Assembly: GCF_000428125.1 (NCBI RefSeq)
Contig: NZ_ATZI01000004.1
Span: 62,001 to 126,000, forward strand
Length of the DNA: 64,000 bases
DNA from: Bacteroides graminisolvens DSM 19988 = JCM 15093
GTDB taxonomy: Bacteria > Bacteroidota > Bacteroidia > Bacteroidales > Bacteroidaceae
Direction: 5' to 3'
The translations under genes and the position numbers were made by a program. Under the pieces are notes generated by a model. The model did not search any database, was not told the origin of the DNA, and saw only the letters and a program-made list of their open reading frames with translations. Below are positions 18,847-27,307 of the stretch, piece after piece. Numbering within the stretch: position 1 is the first letter of the stretch; every line of letters starts with the position of its first letter.

Positions 18847-19800
18847 ATGGGTATGATAGGTATAGATAAAGAAGTATTATATCGTTTCTTCAATGGGCAG
18901 ACGATGCCGGAGGAAGAGGTTGAAATAAGGGAGTGGATGGATGAGTCAGATGAAAATCGAAGAGAATTCTTTCATGAAAGAAAGCTGTTTGATCTGATGA
19001 TTTTGAATGGACAGACACCAGACAGGCCGACTCTAAAAATAAGTTTCTTCAAAAAAAGATTTTTTATTGAAACGTTAAAAATGGCATCGGTTATAACAAT
19101 CGCTTTTGTTTTGGGATTTTTGTATTTCAAATCAACACATACTGCGAATGAAAAAGTAGCGATGCAAACGGTGCAGGTTCCATACGGTCAGCGTGTTAAC
19201 CTGATTTTATCGGATGGAACAGTAGTTTGGTTGAATTCCGGTTCACGTATGACGTATCCGGAGTCTTTTAGTACAGGAAAAAGAGAAATCAACTTAGACG
19301 GTGAGGCTTATTTTGAAGTTGCACACAACAAAGAAAAGCCTTTTGTGGTTAAGACGCATTTATATGACATTGAGGTGCTTGGTACAAAATTCAATGTAGA
19401 TGCATATTCTAAAGAGGGTAGCTTTGAAGGTGCTTTGCTCGAGGGGAAAATAAAAATTACGCGTGAAGGAGAAAATAGAACGTTGATTTTAAATCCGTCC
19501 TACAAGGCTGTGATGGAAAATAACCATTTGATAGTGAAAGAAATAGAAGACTATGATGTGTTTCGGTGGAAAGAGGGTTTAATCTGCTTTAAGCAAGAAA
19601 CATTTATCGAGATACTCAAAAGTTTTCAAAAATATTATGACTTGAAAATTGTTATTGAAAACAGCAAGCTCTCTAATCCGGTAATAACAGGGAAGTTCAG
19701 ACTCTCTGATGGGGTTGAGTATGCCTTACGGGTATTGCAGAAGGATGTCAAATTTAAATATAAAAGAGATGTAGATAATAATATTATATATATTCAATAG
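18847..19800 (+). CDS. FecR-type anti-sigma factor
   Basis: This 317-residue single-pass inner-membrane protein has a cytoplasmic N-terminal part (about 1-75, LYRFFNGQTMPEEEVEIREWM) that would hold the sigma factor. A transmembrane helix follows (about 78-94). The periplasmic FecR domain starts near residue 105 (VQVPYGQRVNLILSDGTVVW, SRMTYPESF, GEAYFEVAH). The C-terminal part (about 245-317) has the DUF4974 pattern that contacts STN domains. The partners are the sigma factor upstream and the STN-SusC downstream. A second ATG lies two codons downstream and is equally possible as the start. Confidence 0.92.
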   Translation: MGMIGIDKEVLYRFFNGQTMPEEEVEIREWMDESDENRREFFHERKLFDLMILNGQTPDRPTLKISFFKKRFFIETLKMASVITIAFVLGFLYFKSTHTANEKVAMQTVQVPYGQRVNLILSDGTVVWLNSGSRMTYPESFSTGKREINLDGEAYFEVAHNKEKPFVVKTHLYDIEVLGTKFNVDAYSKEGSFEGALLEGKIKITREGENRTLILNPSYKAVMENNHLIVKEIEDYDVFRWKEGLICFKQETFIEILKSFQKYYDLKIVIENSKLSNPVITGKFRLSDGVEYALRVLQKDVKFKYKRDVDNNIIYIQ

Positions 19801-19862
19801 AATTAATTTATTTGTTAACCTTTAATGTTTTGGCCTATGTAAAATACAGATCGTAAAAAAAA

Positions 19863-19890
19863 TGTCGGCAGTACTGCAATACCACCGACA
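19863..19890 (+). promoter_or_regulatory. Nested palindromes in the fecR-susC gap
   Basis: The 146-bp gap contains TGTCGG (19863-19868) and its complement CCGACA (19885-19890). Inside them is the self-complementary decamer GCAGTACTGC (19868-19877). This is the expected place for the sigma-dependent susC promoter. The repeat could be an operator or a leader hairpin. Its function is not known. Confidence 0.35.
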
Positions 19891-19946
19891 CCAGACTAAA
19901 ATCATTCCCGTAAGGGATAATATTAATCACACTTAAATGCAAAGAT

Positions 19947-22900
19947 ATGAAAAACATTCATTTCATGGATTTTTTTACCATAAAAAATCCATCTCTTATC
20001 CATTTATTTAAAGTCATGAAAATTACACTTTTTTTGCTTTTCCTTTGTACTTTCTCTGCATTTGCAGTAGATGCACATTCTCAAAATGCAAGAGTCACAA
20101 TTCATAAGGTTCAGGTTCCTCTCGAAGACATCCTGAATGAGATTGAAAGCCAAACTGACTATCTTTTTCTTTACACCAATGAAATTGATGTGGATAAAAA
20201 AGCTACTGTAAAGGTGAAGAGTCAACCTGTTTCTCAACTGTTGAACGGTTTGCTTGCCAAATCGGGTATCACTTATCAAATGGAAGGCACTCACATCATA
20301 CTTTCCGAGAAGAAAGTTGAAGAACACCAGGCTCTTCCCGATAAAATTAAAGTAACTGGAACAGTCAAAGATGCAAATGGCGAGGTTATTATTGGCGCAA
20401 GTGTCGTGGAAGAGAATACGACAAACGGTACCATAACAGATATCTCAGGAAATTTCGTATTAACGGTGTCGGATAACGCTGTTGTAAAAGTATCTTATAT
20501 TGGATATGTAGCTCAGCAAGTAAAAGCGGTGCAAGGTAAACCTTTAAACATTGTACTGCGTGAAGATACTAAAACGCTTGATGAGGTGGTTGTTATTGGT
20601 TATGACATTCAACGCAAAGGAGATGTCACAAGTTCTGTTGCCAGTATTAAATCGGAGGACTTTAGTAAGGGAGCCGTTAAAGACGTTGGACAACTAATTC
20701 AGGGTAAGGTAGCCGGTTTGGCTATAACAAACCCAAGTGGTGACCCGACTTCGGGTACCCAGATAAAATTACGTGGTACAAATACTATTGGAGGTGCTAA
20801 TACCGATCCTCTTGTTTTGATAGACGGAGTACCTGGTTCACTAAGCACCGTTGCACCCGAAGATGTTGAAAGTGTTGATGTGTTGAAAGATGGTTCGGCA
20901 GCAGCTATTTATGGTACCCGGGGCACTAATGGGGTGATTCTGATTACCACGAAACAGGCCAAAGGCGCTCAGATCAATTCTGTTGAATATAACGCCTACG
21001 TCAGTACTTCGCAAATAGTCAAGAAGCTAGATATGCTTACTGCCGATGAGTTTAGAGCTATGTATCCTACTGAAGATCATGGTGCAAATACAGATTGGCT
21101 GGAAGAGATAACGCGTACACCACTTACGCATGTGCACAATTTATCCTTGCAGGGCGGAAATTCATCTACTAGTTACATTGCCAATTTGAATTACAAATCC
21201 GGTCAAGGTATTATGCTGAAGTCAGGTATTGAAAGCTTTCAGGGGCGTATTGAAATTTTGCATAAGATGTTTGATGGTAAGCTACAGCTGAAGTTTGGAA
21301 TGATAGGGAAAAAGAACCAATTTTCATCAACCAGCAGTGCCGGTAGTTTTAATGGATATACTTATCGACAAGCTATTTTGAGAAATCCAACTGATCCTGT
21401 GAAGAATGAAGATGGAACATGGTATGAAAACCTGAATAAGTTTGAATATGAGAATCCTGTTGCCCGATTAGAAGAATCTACAGGAAATGTTAAGAATACT
21501 GAGATGAGATATCTAGGCAATATAATATATAATCCGCTCAAAGATCTGAAACTGACTGCCATGATGTCTTATGTCCGTTCGAATAGAAACCACGGATATT
21601 CTGAAAGTTTGGAACACATCTCAGCTTTGAGAGATGGTTATTTCGGATGGTCATCTGTTGGAGCCAATACGCGCATGGAGAAACTTTTCGAATTAACGGC
21701 ACTATACAGTAAATCTATTAATGATCATAAGTTTTCTGTTCTTGGAGGATATAGTTACAATGAAACAGATTACGAAGATATGTATTTTGCCAATTATGGT
21801 TTCCAAGATGATTACTTTGGTGGTTGGCATAACATAGGTATCGGTTCTGCTCTGAAATTAGGAAAGGCCGATGCCAGTTCTTCTAAATCAACAACTAATT
21901 TGGTTGGTTTCTTTGGCCGTGCAACTTATTCTTATTTAGACAAATATTTATTAATGGCTAGTTTGAGGTATGAGGGAGCCAGCCAATTATGGGGTACTGA
22001 TAATGAATGGGGAATTTTCCCATCGGTATCTCTGGGATGGAGAATCACGCAAGAGGCCTTTATGAAAGAACAACGTTTGTTTGACGATTTGAAATTGCGC
22101 GTAGGTTATGGAGTTACCGGTTCGCAACCTGCCAATCCGTTCCTCGGCATTGCCATGTTGAAATATGATAAGTATGCTTACGTAGATGGGAAGTGGGTAC
22201 AGACTATTGTTCCTGCTTCTAATGCCAATCCGGATTTGAAATGGGAAGAAAAAAGAGAAACGAATATTGGTCTTGATTTTACCATGCTCAAAGGGCGACT
22301 CTCTGGTACAATTGATTTGTATAACCGCGATGTGGAAGGTTTGATTTACAACTATACGGTTCCAACTCCTCCTAACTTTTATCCTACTACGACTGCCAAT
22401 GGAGGTAAGATGCAGAATAGAGGTATCGAAGTCCTTTTAAATATTGTTCCGGTTATAGCTAAAGATTTTGAATGGAATACTACTTTCACTTTTTCTACAA
22501 ACTCTAATAAATTAAAGAGTTTGGACGGTAGTGTCTTTAAAACTGATTACGACTATTTTGATACCGGATGGTTGGCCGAACCGGTAAAGACTTCCTCTCA
22601 CCGCGTACAGGTAGGCGAAAAGATTGGTAACTTCTGGGGATTTAAGGTTGTCGATGTGGATAATAACGGCAAGTGGATTTATGAAGACAAAGACGGTAAA
22701 TTGGTTCCGTATGATGAGTTTTCCCGTGCTCCGGAAGAAAAGAAAATCATAGGCAATGGTTTGCCGCAGATGTATGCTGGTTGGAATAACTATGTACAGT
22801 ATAAAAACTTTGATTTAAGTATTTCTATGCGTGGTGCATTCAACTTCGATATTATTAATGAAGCACGTATGTACTATGAAAACTCAAAGAATAGCCGATT

Positions 22901-23228
22901 GGAGAATCGTCTCAAATCAGTAAATAACAAGATATTTGGAAAAACGATGCTTAGCAAAGAAGTGGATCCCGAATTTAATAGTTATTACGTAGAAAAGGGC
23001 GATTATTGGAAAATAGATAACGTAACACTTGGATATACATTGAAAAATGTAGGAAAATATATAAAATCCATACGGTTGTACGGCTCCATATTAAATGCTT
23101 TGACTATAACGGGATATGACGGCGTTGACCCGGAAGTAAGTGCTTCTGGTCTGAATCCGGGATATGATAGTCGAGATCAATATCCTAGTATCAGGTCGTT
23201 TACCTTTGGTGTTGGATTTAAGTTTTAA
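19947..23228 (+). CDS. STN-domain SusC-like TonB-dependent transporter (ECF sigma-linked)
   Basis: This 1093-residue receptor has an extended N-terminus with the signal hydrophobic stretch at about 24-44, then an STN/secretin-TonB signalling domain (about 47-125, RVTIHKVQVPLEDILNEIE, GITYQMEGTHIILS). A CarboxypepD_reg-like domain (about 137-210), a plug (PLVLIDGVPGSL, YGTRGTNGVILITTK) and the outer-membrane barrel ending in FTFGVGFKF follow. The STN domain is the contact for the FecR anti-sigma factor just upstream, so import and gene induction are coupled. The partner susD starts 17 bp downstream. An alternative start at M24 (20016) would trim the unusual N-terminal 23 residues. Confidence 0.94.
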   Translation: MKNIHFMDFFTIKNPSLIHLFKVMKITLFLLFLCTFSAFAVDAHSQNARVTIHKVQVPLEDILNEIESQTDYLFLYTNEIDVDKKATVKVKSQPVSQLLNGLLAKSGITYQMEGTHIILSEKKVEEHQALPDKIKVTGTVKDANGEVIIGASVVEENTTNGTITDISGNFVLTVSDNAVVKVSYIGYVAQQVKAVQGKPLNIVLREDTKTLDEVVVIGYDIQRKGDVTSSVASIKSEDFSKGAVKDVGQLIQGKVAGLAITNPSGDPTSGTQIKLRGTNTIGGANTDPLVLIDGVPGSLSTVAPEDVESVDVLKDGSAAAIYGTRGTNGVILITTKQAKGAQINSVEYNAYVSTSQIVKKLDMLTADEFRAMYPTEDHGANTDWLEEITRTPLTHVHNLSLQGGNSSTSYIANLNYKSGQGIMLKSGIESFQGRIEILHKMFDGKLQLKFGMIGKKNQFSSTSSAGSFNGYTYRQAILRNPTDPVKNEDGTWYENLNKFEYENPVARLEESTGNVKNTEMRYLGNIIYNPLKDLKLTAMMSYVRSNRNHGYSESLEHISALRDGYFGWSSVGANTRMEKLFELTALYSKSINDHKFSVLGGYSYNETDYEDMYFANYGFQDDYFGGWHNIGIGSALKLGKADASSSKSTTNLVGFFGRATYSYLDKYLLMASLRYEGASQLWGTDNEWGIFPSVSLGWRITQEAFMKEQRLFDDLKLRVGYGVTGSQPANPFLGIAMLKYDKYAYVDGKWVQTIVPASNANPDLKWEEKRETNIGLDFTMLKGRLSGTIDLYNRDVEGLIYNYTVPTPPNFYPTTTANGGKMQNRGIEVLLNIVPVIAKDFEWNTTFTFSTNSNKLKSLDGSVFKTDYDYFDTGWLAEPVKTSSHRVQVGEKIGNFWGFKVVDVDNNGKWIYEDKDGKLVPYDEFSRAPEEKKIIGNGLPQMYAGWNNYVQYKNFDLSISMRGAFNFDIINEARMYYENSKNSRLENRLKSVNNKIFGKTMLSKEVDPEFNSYYVEKGDYWKIDNVTLGYTLKNVGKYIKSIRLYGSILNALTITGYDGVDPEVSASGLNPGYDSRDQYPSIRSFTFGVGFKF

Positions 23229-23245
23229 TTAAAAAAATCAAAGCA

Positions 23246-24865
23246 ATGAAAACAATTATATATAGAGGGCTAATTCTGCTAATTTTGTTTAGCACGGTAC
23301 AAGCTTGTACAGAATTGAAAGATGATAGTTATGGTAATGTTGTTTCTTCGCAATATAATCCTAAGACAGAAGCTGATGTAAGTTATCTGGTTAATGCTGC
23401 CTATGTGCCCTGGCGGGAAACAATGTTGCTATGGAACGGAGTAGTCAGGGGACAAGAGTTGTGTGCGGATCAGGATGTTATTCCTGCTCGTGGTAATGGC
23501 TGGGTAGATGGTGGTATTTATAAAAGATGGCATCAACATGCATGGACAACAGATGATGATTCTGTGTTGCAACCGTGGTCCAGAACCTATACCGGTATAA
23601 ACACTTGCAATAGGTTGCTTTCTCAAATAGAAGACGGAATCATTAATGTTTCCGGTGAAACCAAAGATAAACTTGTTGCCGAATTAAAAGTATTGAGAGC
23701 TTCGTATTACTATATTTTGGTCGACTTTTATGGTAATGTTCCTGTGGTAACAGATTTTAAAGATACATCTCTTCCTGTGCAATCATCCAGAAAAGAGGTT
23801 TTCGACTTTATCGTAAAAGAAATATCTGACAATATTGAACTCTTGTCAGAAACGCCTAGAGGATATTATTATGGACGCTTAACTAAATGGGGCGCTTATA
23901 CATTACTTGCGAAGATGTATTTGAATGCTGTTGTGTGGTCGGGCTCAGCTCAGTGGCAAAACTGTATAAACGCTTGTAATAAAGTGATTGAATTTGCAGA
24001 AAGAACAGGAGAATATGCACTGGAAGCAAATCAAAAAGATGTTTTTGTTACCAAGAACGAAAACTCTAAAGAAATAATATTTGCTCTTCCTATAGATGAA
24101 ATTTATGTGAAAGATTGGAATGCCTTTGATTTTCACTTGTATACTTTGGCATCGGAAAGTCAGGCTACCTATAATTTCACAAATACACCTTGGGGAGGAG
24201 TTTGTGCCATACCTCAGTTTATTGAGAGCTATGATCCTGATGATGCGCGTTTAAAAGAAAACTTCATCTATGGGCAGCAGTATAAATCATCGGGTGAGAT
24301 TTTAACCCGAAGTGATAACGACAAACCGTTTGCTTATGTGAAGAATGTGCCTAGCATTGATCAATCGGATGTTGTAGATGGATACAGATGGGGGAAATTT
24401 GAGTATGCATTGGGCATCACCAATCGCTTGAGTAATGACTGGCCTTTGTTTAGATATGCTGACGTGCTGCTAATGAAAGCAGAAGCTCTCTTAAGAAGCA
24501 ATCAGTCTGGCGCAGGTGCGTTAGTGACGAAAGTACGTGAAAGAGCCTTTAAAAATAATCCAGATAAAGCTGTCGTAACTGATGATGAATTAAAGCTGGG
24601 TAGCGTGTACGATTATGGAAGGCGTGACACTTACCAAACAACCCATGAAGGAGGTTCTGACATTGTGTACGGAAGGATGCTGGATGAGTTGGGATGGGAA
24701 TTTACGCAAGAAGGTCGGCGCAGACAGGATATGATTCGTTTTGGCGTATTTACAAAGAAATCATGGTTCTCTCATGAGGTAAGTGTGGAAACCCGAAATT
24801 TATATCCTATTCCGAATACAGCGATACTTACAAATTCAAATCTGAAACAAAACACAGGGTATTAG
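23246..24865 (+). CDS. SusD/RagB-family nutrient-binding lipoprotein
   Basis: This 539-residue lipoprotein has its Cys in STVQACTEL (C21). It has the RagB/SusD layout: N-terminal YLVNAAYVPWRE and ELKVLRASYYYILVDFYGNVP TPR segments, and a C-terminal ELGWEFTQEGRRRQDMIRFG motif that is highly typical of the family. It caps the STN-SusC receptor upstream. A hairpin 14 bp after the stop separates the pair from the enzyme genes. Confidence 0.94.
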   Translation: MKTIIYRGLILLILFSTVQACTELKDDSYGNVVSSQYNPKTEADVSYLVNAAYVPWRETMLLWNGVVRGQELCADQDVIPARGNGWVDGGIYKRWHQHAWTTDDDSVLQPWSRTYTGINTCNRLLSQIEDGIINVSGETKDKLVAELKVLRASYYYILVDFYGNVPVVTDFKDTSLPVQSSRKEVFDFIVKEISDNIELLSETPRGYYYGRLTKWGAYTLLAKMYLNAVVWSGSAQWQNCINACNKVIEFAERTGEYALEANQKDVFVTKNENSKEIIFALPIDEIYVKDWNAFDFHLYTLASESQATYNFTNTPWGGVCAIPQFIESYDPDDARLKENFIYGQQYKSSGEILTRSDNDKPFAYVKNVPSIDQSDVVDGYRWGKFEYALGITNRLSNDWPLFRYADVLLMKAEALLRSNQSGAGALVTKVRERAFKNNPDKAVVTDDELKLGSVYDYGRRDTYQTTHEGGSDIVYGRMLDELGWEFTQEGRRRQDMIRFGVFTKKSWFSHEVSVETRNLYPIPNTAILTNSNLKQNTGY

Positions 24866-24879
24866 TTACTATATATAAA

Positions 24880-24916
24880 GAACCAACTGTCAGAGTTAAT
24901 ATCTGATGGTTGGTTC
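24880..24916 (+). terminator. Hairpin after susD, candidate partial terminator
   Basis: GAACCAAC (24880-24887) pairs with GTTGGTTC (24909-24916). After a TG/TG internal bulge, TCAGA pairs with TCTGA, leaving a 7-nt loop. No T tract follows, so it may be an mRNA-stabilising or attenuating structure that keeps susCD expression above that of the GH31 gene. Confidence 0.45.
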
Positions 24917-24948
24917 CATTGAGCACTAAAATAAGAAACATCATAACT

Positions 24949-24990
24949 ATGACAACAAAAAGATTTTTTAAGAAATATTTAAATTGTTAA
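24949..24990 (+). other. 13-codon upstream ORF before GH31
   Basis: ATG at 24949 opens a frame for MTTKRFFKKYLNC and stops at 24990, two bases before the GH31 ATG at 24993. The stop and start are close enough for translational coupling. It could equally be chance in AT-rich leader sequence. No Shine-Dalgarno is obvious. Confidence 0.25.
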
Positions 24991-24992
24991 TC

Positions 24993-27296
24993 ATGAGAAA
25001 AATATATCTGTTATTATGGCTGTTGTGTGTCTTGACTCCTCTTCATGCGCAAAGTTTTGTGCGTACCGATTCAGGAATCAAAACATCTATGCAATCTTTG
25101 AATTTAGAAATCCAGTTTTTTACTCCTCAAATTGTGCGGGTTTATCGCACGCCCGACAATACTAATCCCGTTAAAGAAAGTCTGTCAGTTACTAAAAAGC
25201 CAGAGTCGGTCAATCTTAATATCACTCAAGATGTCAACGTGGTTGTATTGGCTTCTGACAAAATAAAAGTTTGTGTTCATCTTATAACAGGGAAAGTTTC
25301 ATTCTTTGATTCAGCCAATACACCCTTGTTTACTGAGAAAGATTTTGGTGCTCAGTTCACTCCGGTCTATGATGTTAGGAAAGCAACTTTTTCGGTTCGT
25401 CAGGCGTATATGTTGGATAAAGATGAGGCAATATATGGTTTGGGACAACACCAGGACGGTAAGATGAATCAACGTAACCAAAAGATTTATCTTAGACAGT
25501 CTAACATGAACGTATGTATACCTTTGATTGTTTCGACCAAAGGTTATGGCGTTTTTTGGGACAATTATTCACCTACAACTTATGCGGATAATCCTCAGGA
25601 AATGTCTTTTGATTCCGAAATAGGTGATAATTCTGACTATTATTTTATGTATGGTGGAACAATGGAAGGAGTGGTGGCTAACATGCGCGATTTATCGGGT
25701 GACTCTCCCATGCTTCCTTTATGGGCATACGGTTTTTTCCAATCGCGTGAACGCTATAAAAATCAGCAGGAGCCGGTAGACGTAATATCTAAGTATCGTG
25801 AATTAGGAATTCCCATTGATTGTGTTATTCAGGATTGGCAGTATTGGGGTAAAGACAGCTGTTGGAATGCCATGAAATTTGAGCCGGTAAACTATCCGGA
25901 TCCCCAGAGAATGGTTGATGAGATTCATCGGATGAATGCCAAATTAATGATTGTAGCGTGGCCTGGTTTTGGCCCGCAAACAGATCAATATGCTGAGTTC
26001 AAATCAAAGAACATGTTAATTAACTTTGATACTTGGCCTCCCAACTCAGGAACCAAGCCTTATGACCCCTATAATCCGGAAGCTAGAAGCATTTATTGGA
26101 AGTACTTGAGTAAAGGTGTTTTCTCTAAAGGGATTGATGGTTGGTGGCTTGATTCTACCGAACCCGATCACATAAACATGAAGGATCAGGATTTTGATCA
26201 ACCTACTCATTTAGGAAGTTTCCGCAGTGTACGGAATGCATTTCCCTTAATGACGGTAGGAGGTGTTTATGCGAATCAGCGACAGACGTCTGCCGATAAA
26301 AGAGTCTGCATACTTACTCGCTCAGCTTTTTTCGGACAACAAAGATATGCTGCCAATACGTGGAGTGGTGATGTTGTGTCTTCATGGGAAGCCTTTAAGA
26401 ATCAGATACCAGCCGGACAAAATTTCTCTCTCTGCGGTATACCTTATTGGAATACTGATATTGGTGGCTTTTTTGCGGGTAGATGGAATAAAGGAGGCGG
26501 TTCAAAAAATCCCGAGTTTCAGGAACTTTACGTACGCTGGTTGCAATTTGGAACGTTCATGCCGATGATGCGTTCTCATGGAACGGATATCCCAAGGGAA
26601 ATTTACCAATTCGGTGAAAGAGGACATTGGGCGTTTGATGTACAAGAGAAATTTATAAATTTGCGGTACTGTTTACTTCCGTATATTTACAGTACAGCTT
26701 GGAATGTCACAAATAGTCGCGGCATGTTTATGAAAGCTTTGGCAGTAGATTTTACGCACGATAAAGCTGTTTACGATATAGCCGATGAATACATGTTTGG
26801 ACAGGCTTTTTTAGTAGCGCCTGTCGTTGAAAAAAGTGCTAAAAGTAGAACCGTTTATTTGCCAAAGGGAACCAAATGGTTTGACTTCTGGACAAACCAA
26901 ACTTACGAGGGTGGTTCTCAAATAAACCGTGACACTCCCATTGAGATTATGCCGCTTTATGTCAAAGCCGGCTCAATTGTACCTTGGGGACCACAAGTAA
27001 AATATGCAACCGAGAAGAAGTGGGATTTTCTTGAAATCCGTATCTATAAAGGCCAAAACGGTTCTTTTACTTTGTACGAAGATGAGAATGATAATTATAA
27101 TTACGAGAAAGGCAATCATTCTGAAATAACAATGAACTGGAATGATGCGGAAAATAGTTTCAGCATAGAAAGCCGTAAGGGAGCTTTTAAAGGAATGATA
27201 AATAAAAGAAAATTTAAGATAGTACTTATTGATGCGGACCAAGTAAAGGAACGTACTGTTTCGTACAATGGCAATAAGTTAAACGTGAAATTATAA
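24993..27296 (+). CDS. GH31 alpha-glycosidase
   Basis: This 767-residue enzyme has a signal peptide (about 1-20) and the N-terminal beta-sandwich of GH31 (YGLGQHQDGKMNQRN near 150). The catalytic barrel carries nucleophile D387 in GWWLDSTEPDH and acid/base D460 in NTWSGDV. C-terminal beta domains follow (ending about 765, DUF5110-like). WLDSTEP resembles alpha-xylosidase and alpha-galactosidase-like GH31 members more than classic maltase types, but the substrate cannot be fixed. It starts the enzyme block behind the STN-SusCD pair, 11 bp before GH127. The ATG of MRKIYLLLW was taken as start; an upstream in-frame TTG (24984) lies inside the short upstream ORF and looks unlikely. Confidence 0.9.
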   Translation: MRKIYLLLWLLCVLTPLHAQSFVRTDSGIKTSMQSLNLEIQFFTPQIVRVYRTPDNTNPVKESLSVTKKPESVNLNITQDVNVVVLASDKIKVCVHLITGKVSFFDSANTPLFTEKDFGAQFTPVYDVRKATFSVRQAYMLDKDEAIYGLGQHQDGKMNQRNQKIYLRQSNMNVCIPLIVSTKGYGVFWDNYSPTTYADNPQEMSFDSEIGDNSDYYFMYGGTMEGVVANMRDLSGDSPMLPLWAYGFFQSRERYKNQQEPVDVISKYRELGIPIDCVIQDWQYWGKDSCWNAMKFEPVNYPDPQRMVDEIHRMNAKLMIVAWPGFGPQTDQYAEFKSKNMLINFDTWPPNSGTKPYDPYNPEARSIYWKYLSKGVFSKGIDGWWLDSTEPDHINMKDQDFDQPTHLGSFRSVRNAFPLMTVGGVYANQRQTSADKRVCILTRSAFFGQQRYAANTWSGDVVSSWEAFKNQIPAGQNFSLCGIPYWNTDIGGFFAGRWNKGGGSKNPEFQELYVRWLQFGTFMPMMRSHGTDIPREIYQFGERGHWAFDVQEKFINLRYCLLPYIYSTAWNVTNSRGMFMKALAVDFTHDKAVYDIADEYMFGQAFLVAPVVEKSAKSRTVYLPKGTKWFDFWTNQTYEGGSQINRDTPIEIMPLYVKAGSIVPWGPQVKYATEKKWDFLEIRIYKGQNGSFTLYEDENDNYNYEKGNHSEITMNWNDAENSFSIESRKGAFKGMINKRKFKIVLIDADQVKERTVSYNGNKLNVKL

Positions 27297-27307
27297 ATTT
27301 ATTACGC

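Noticed and set aside
18221-24865. Iron-siderophore uptake system (FecIRA)
   Set aside because: The sigma/FecR/STN set looks like FecIRA, but the receptor is a SusC with a CarboxypepD_reg domain and is followed by a SusD and glycosidases, so glycan uptake is far more likely.
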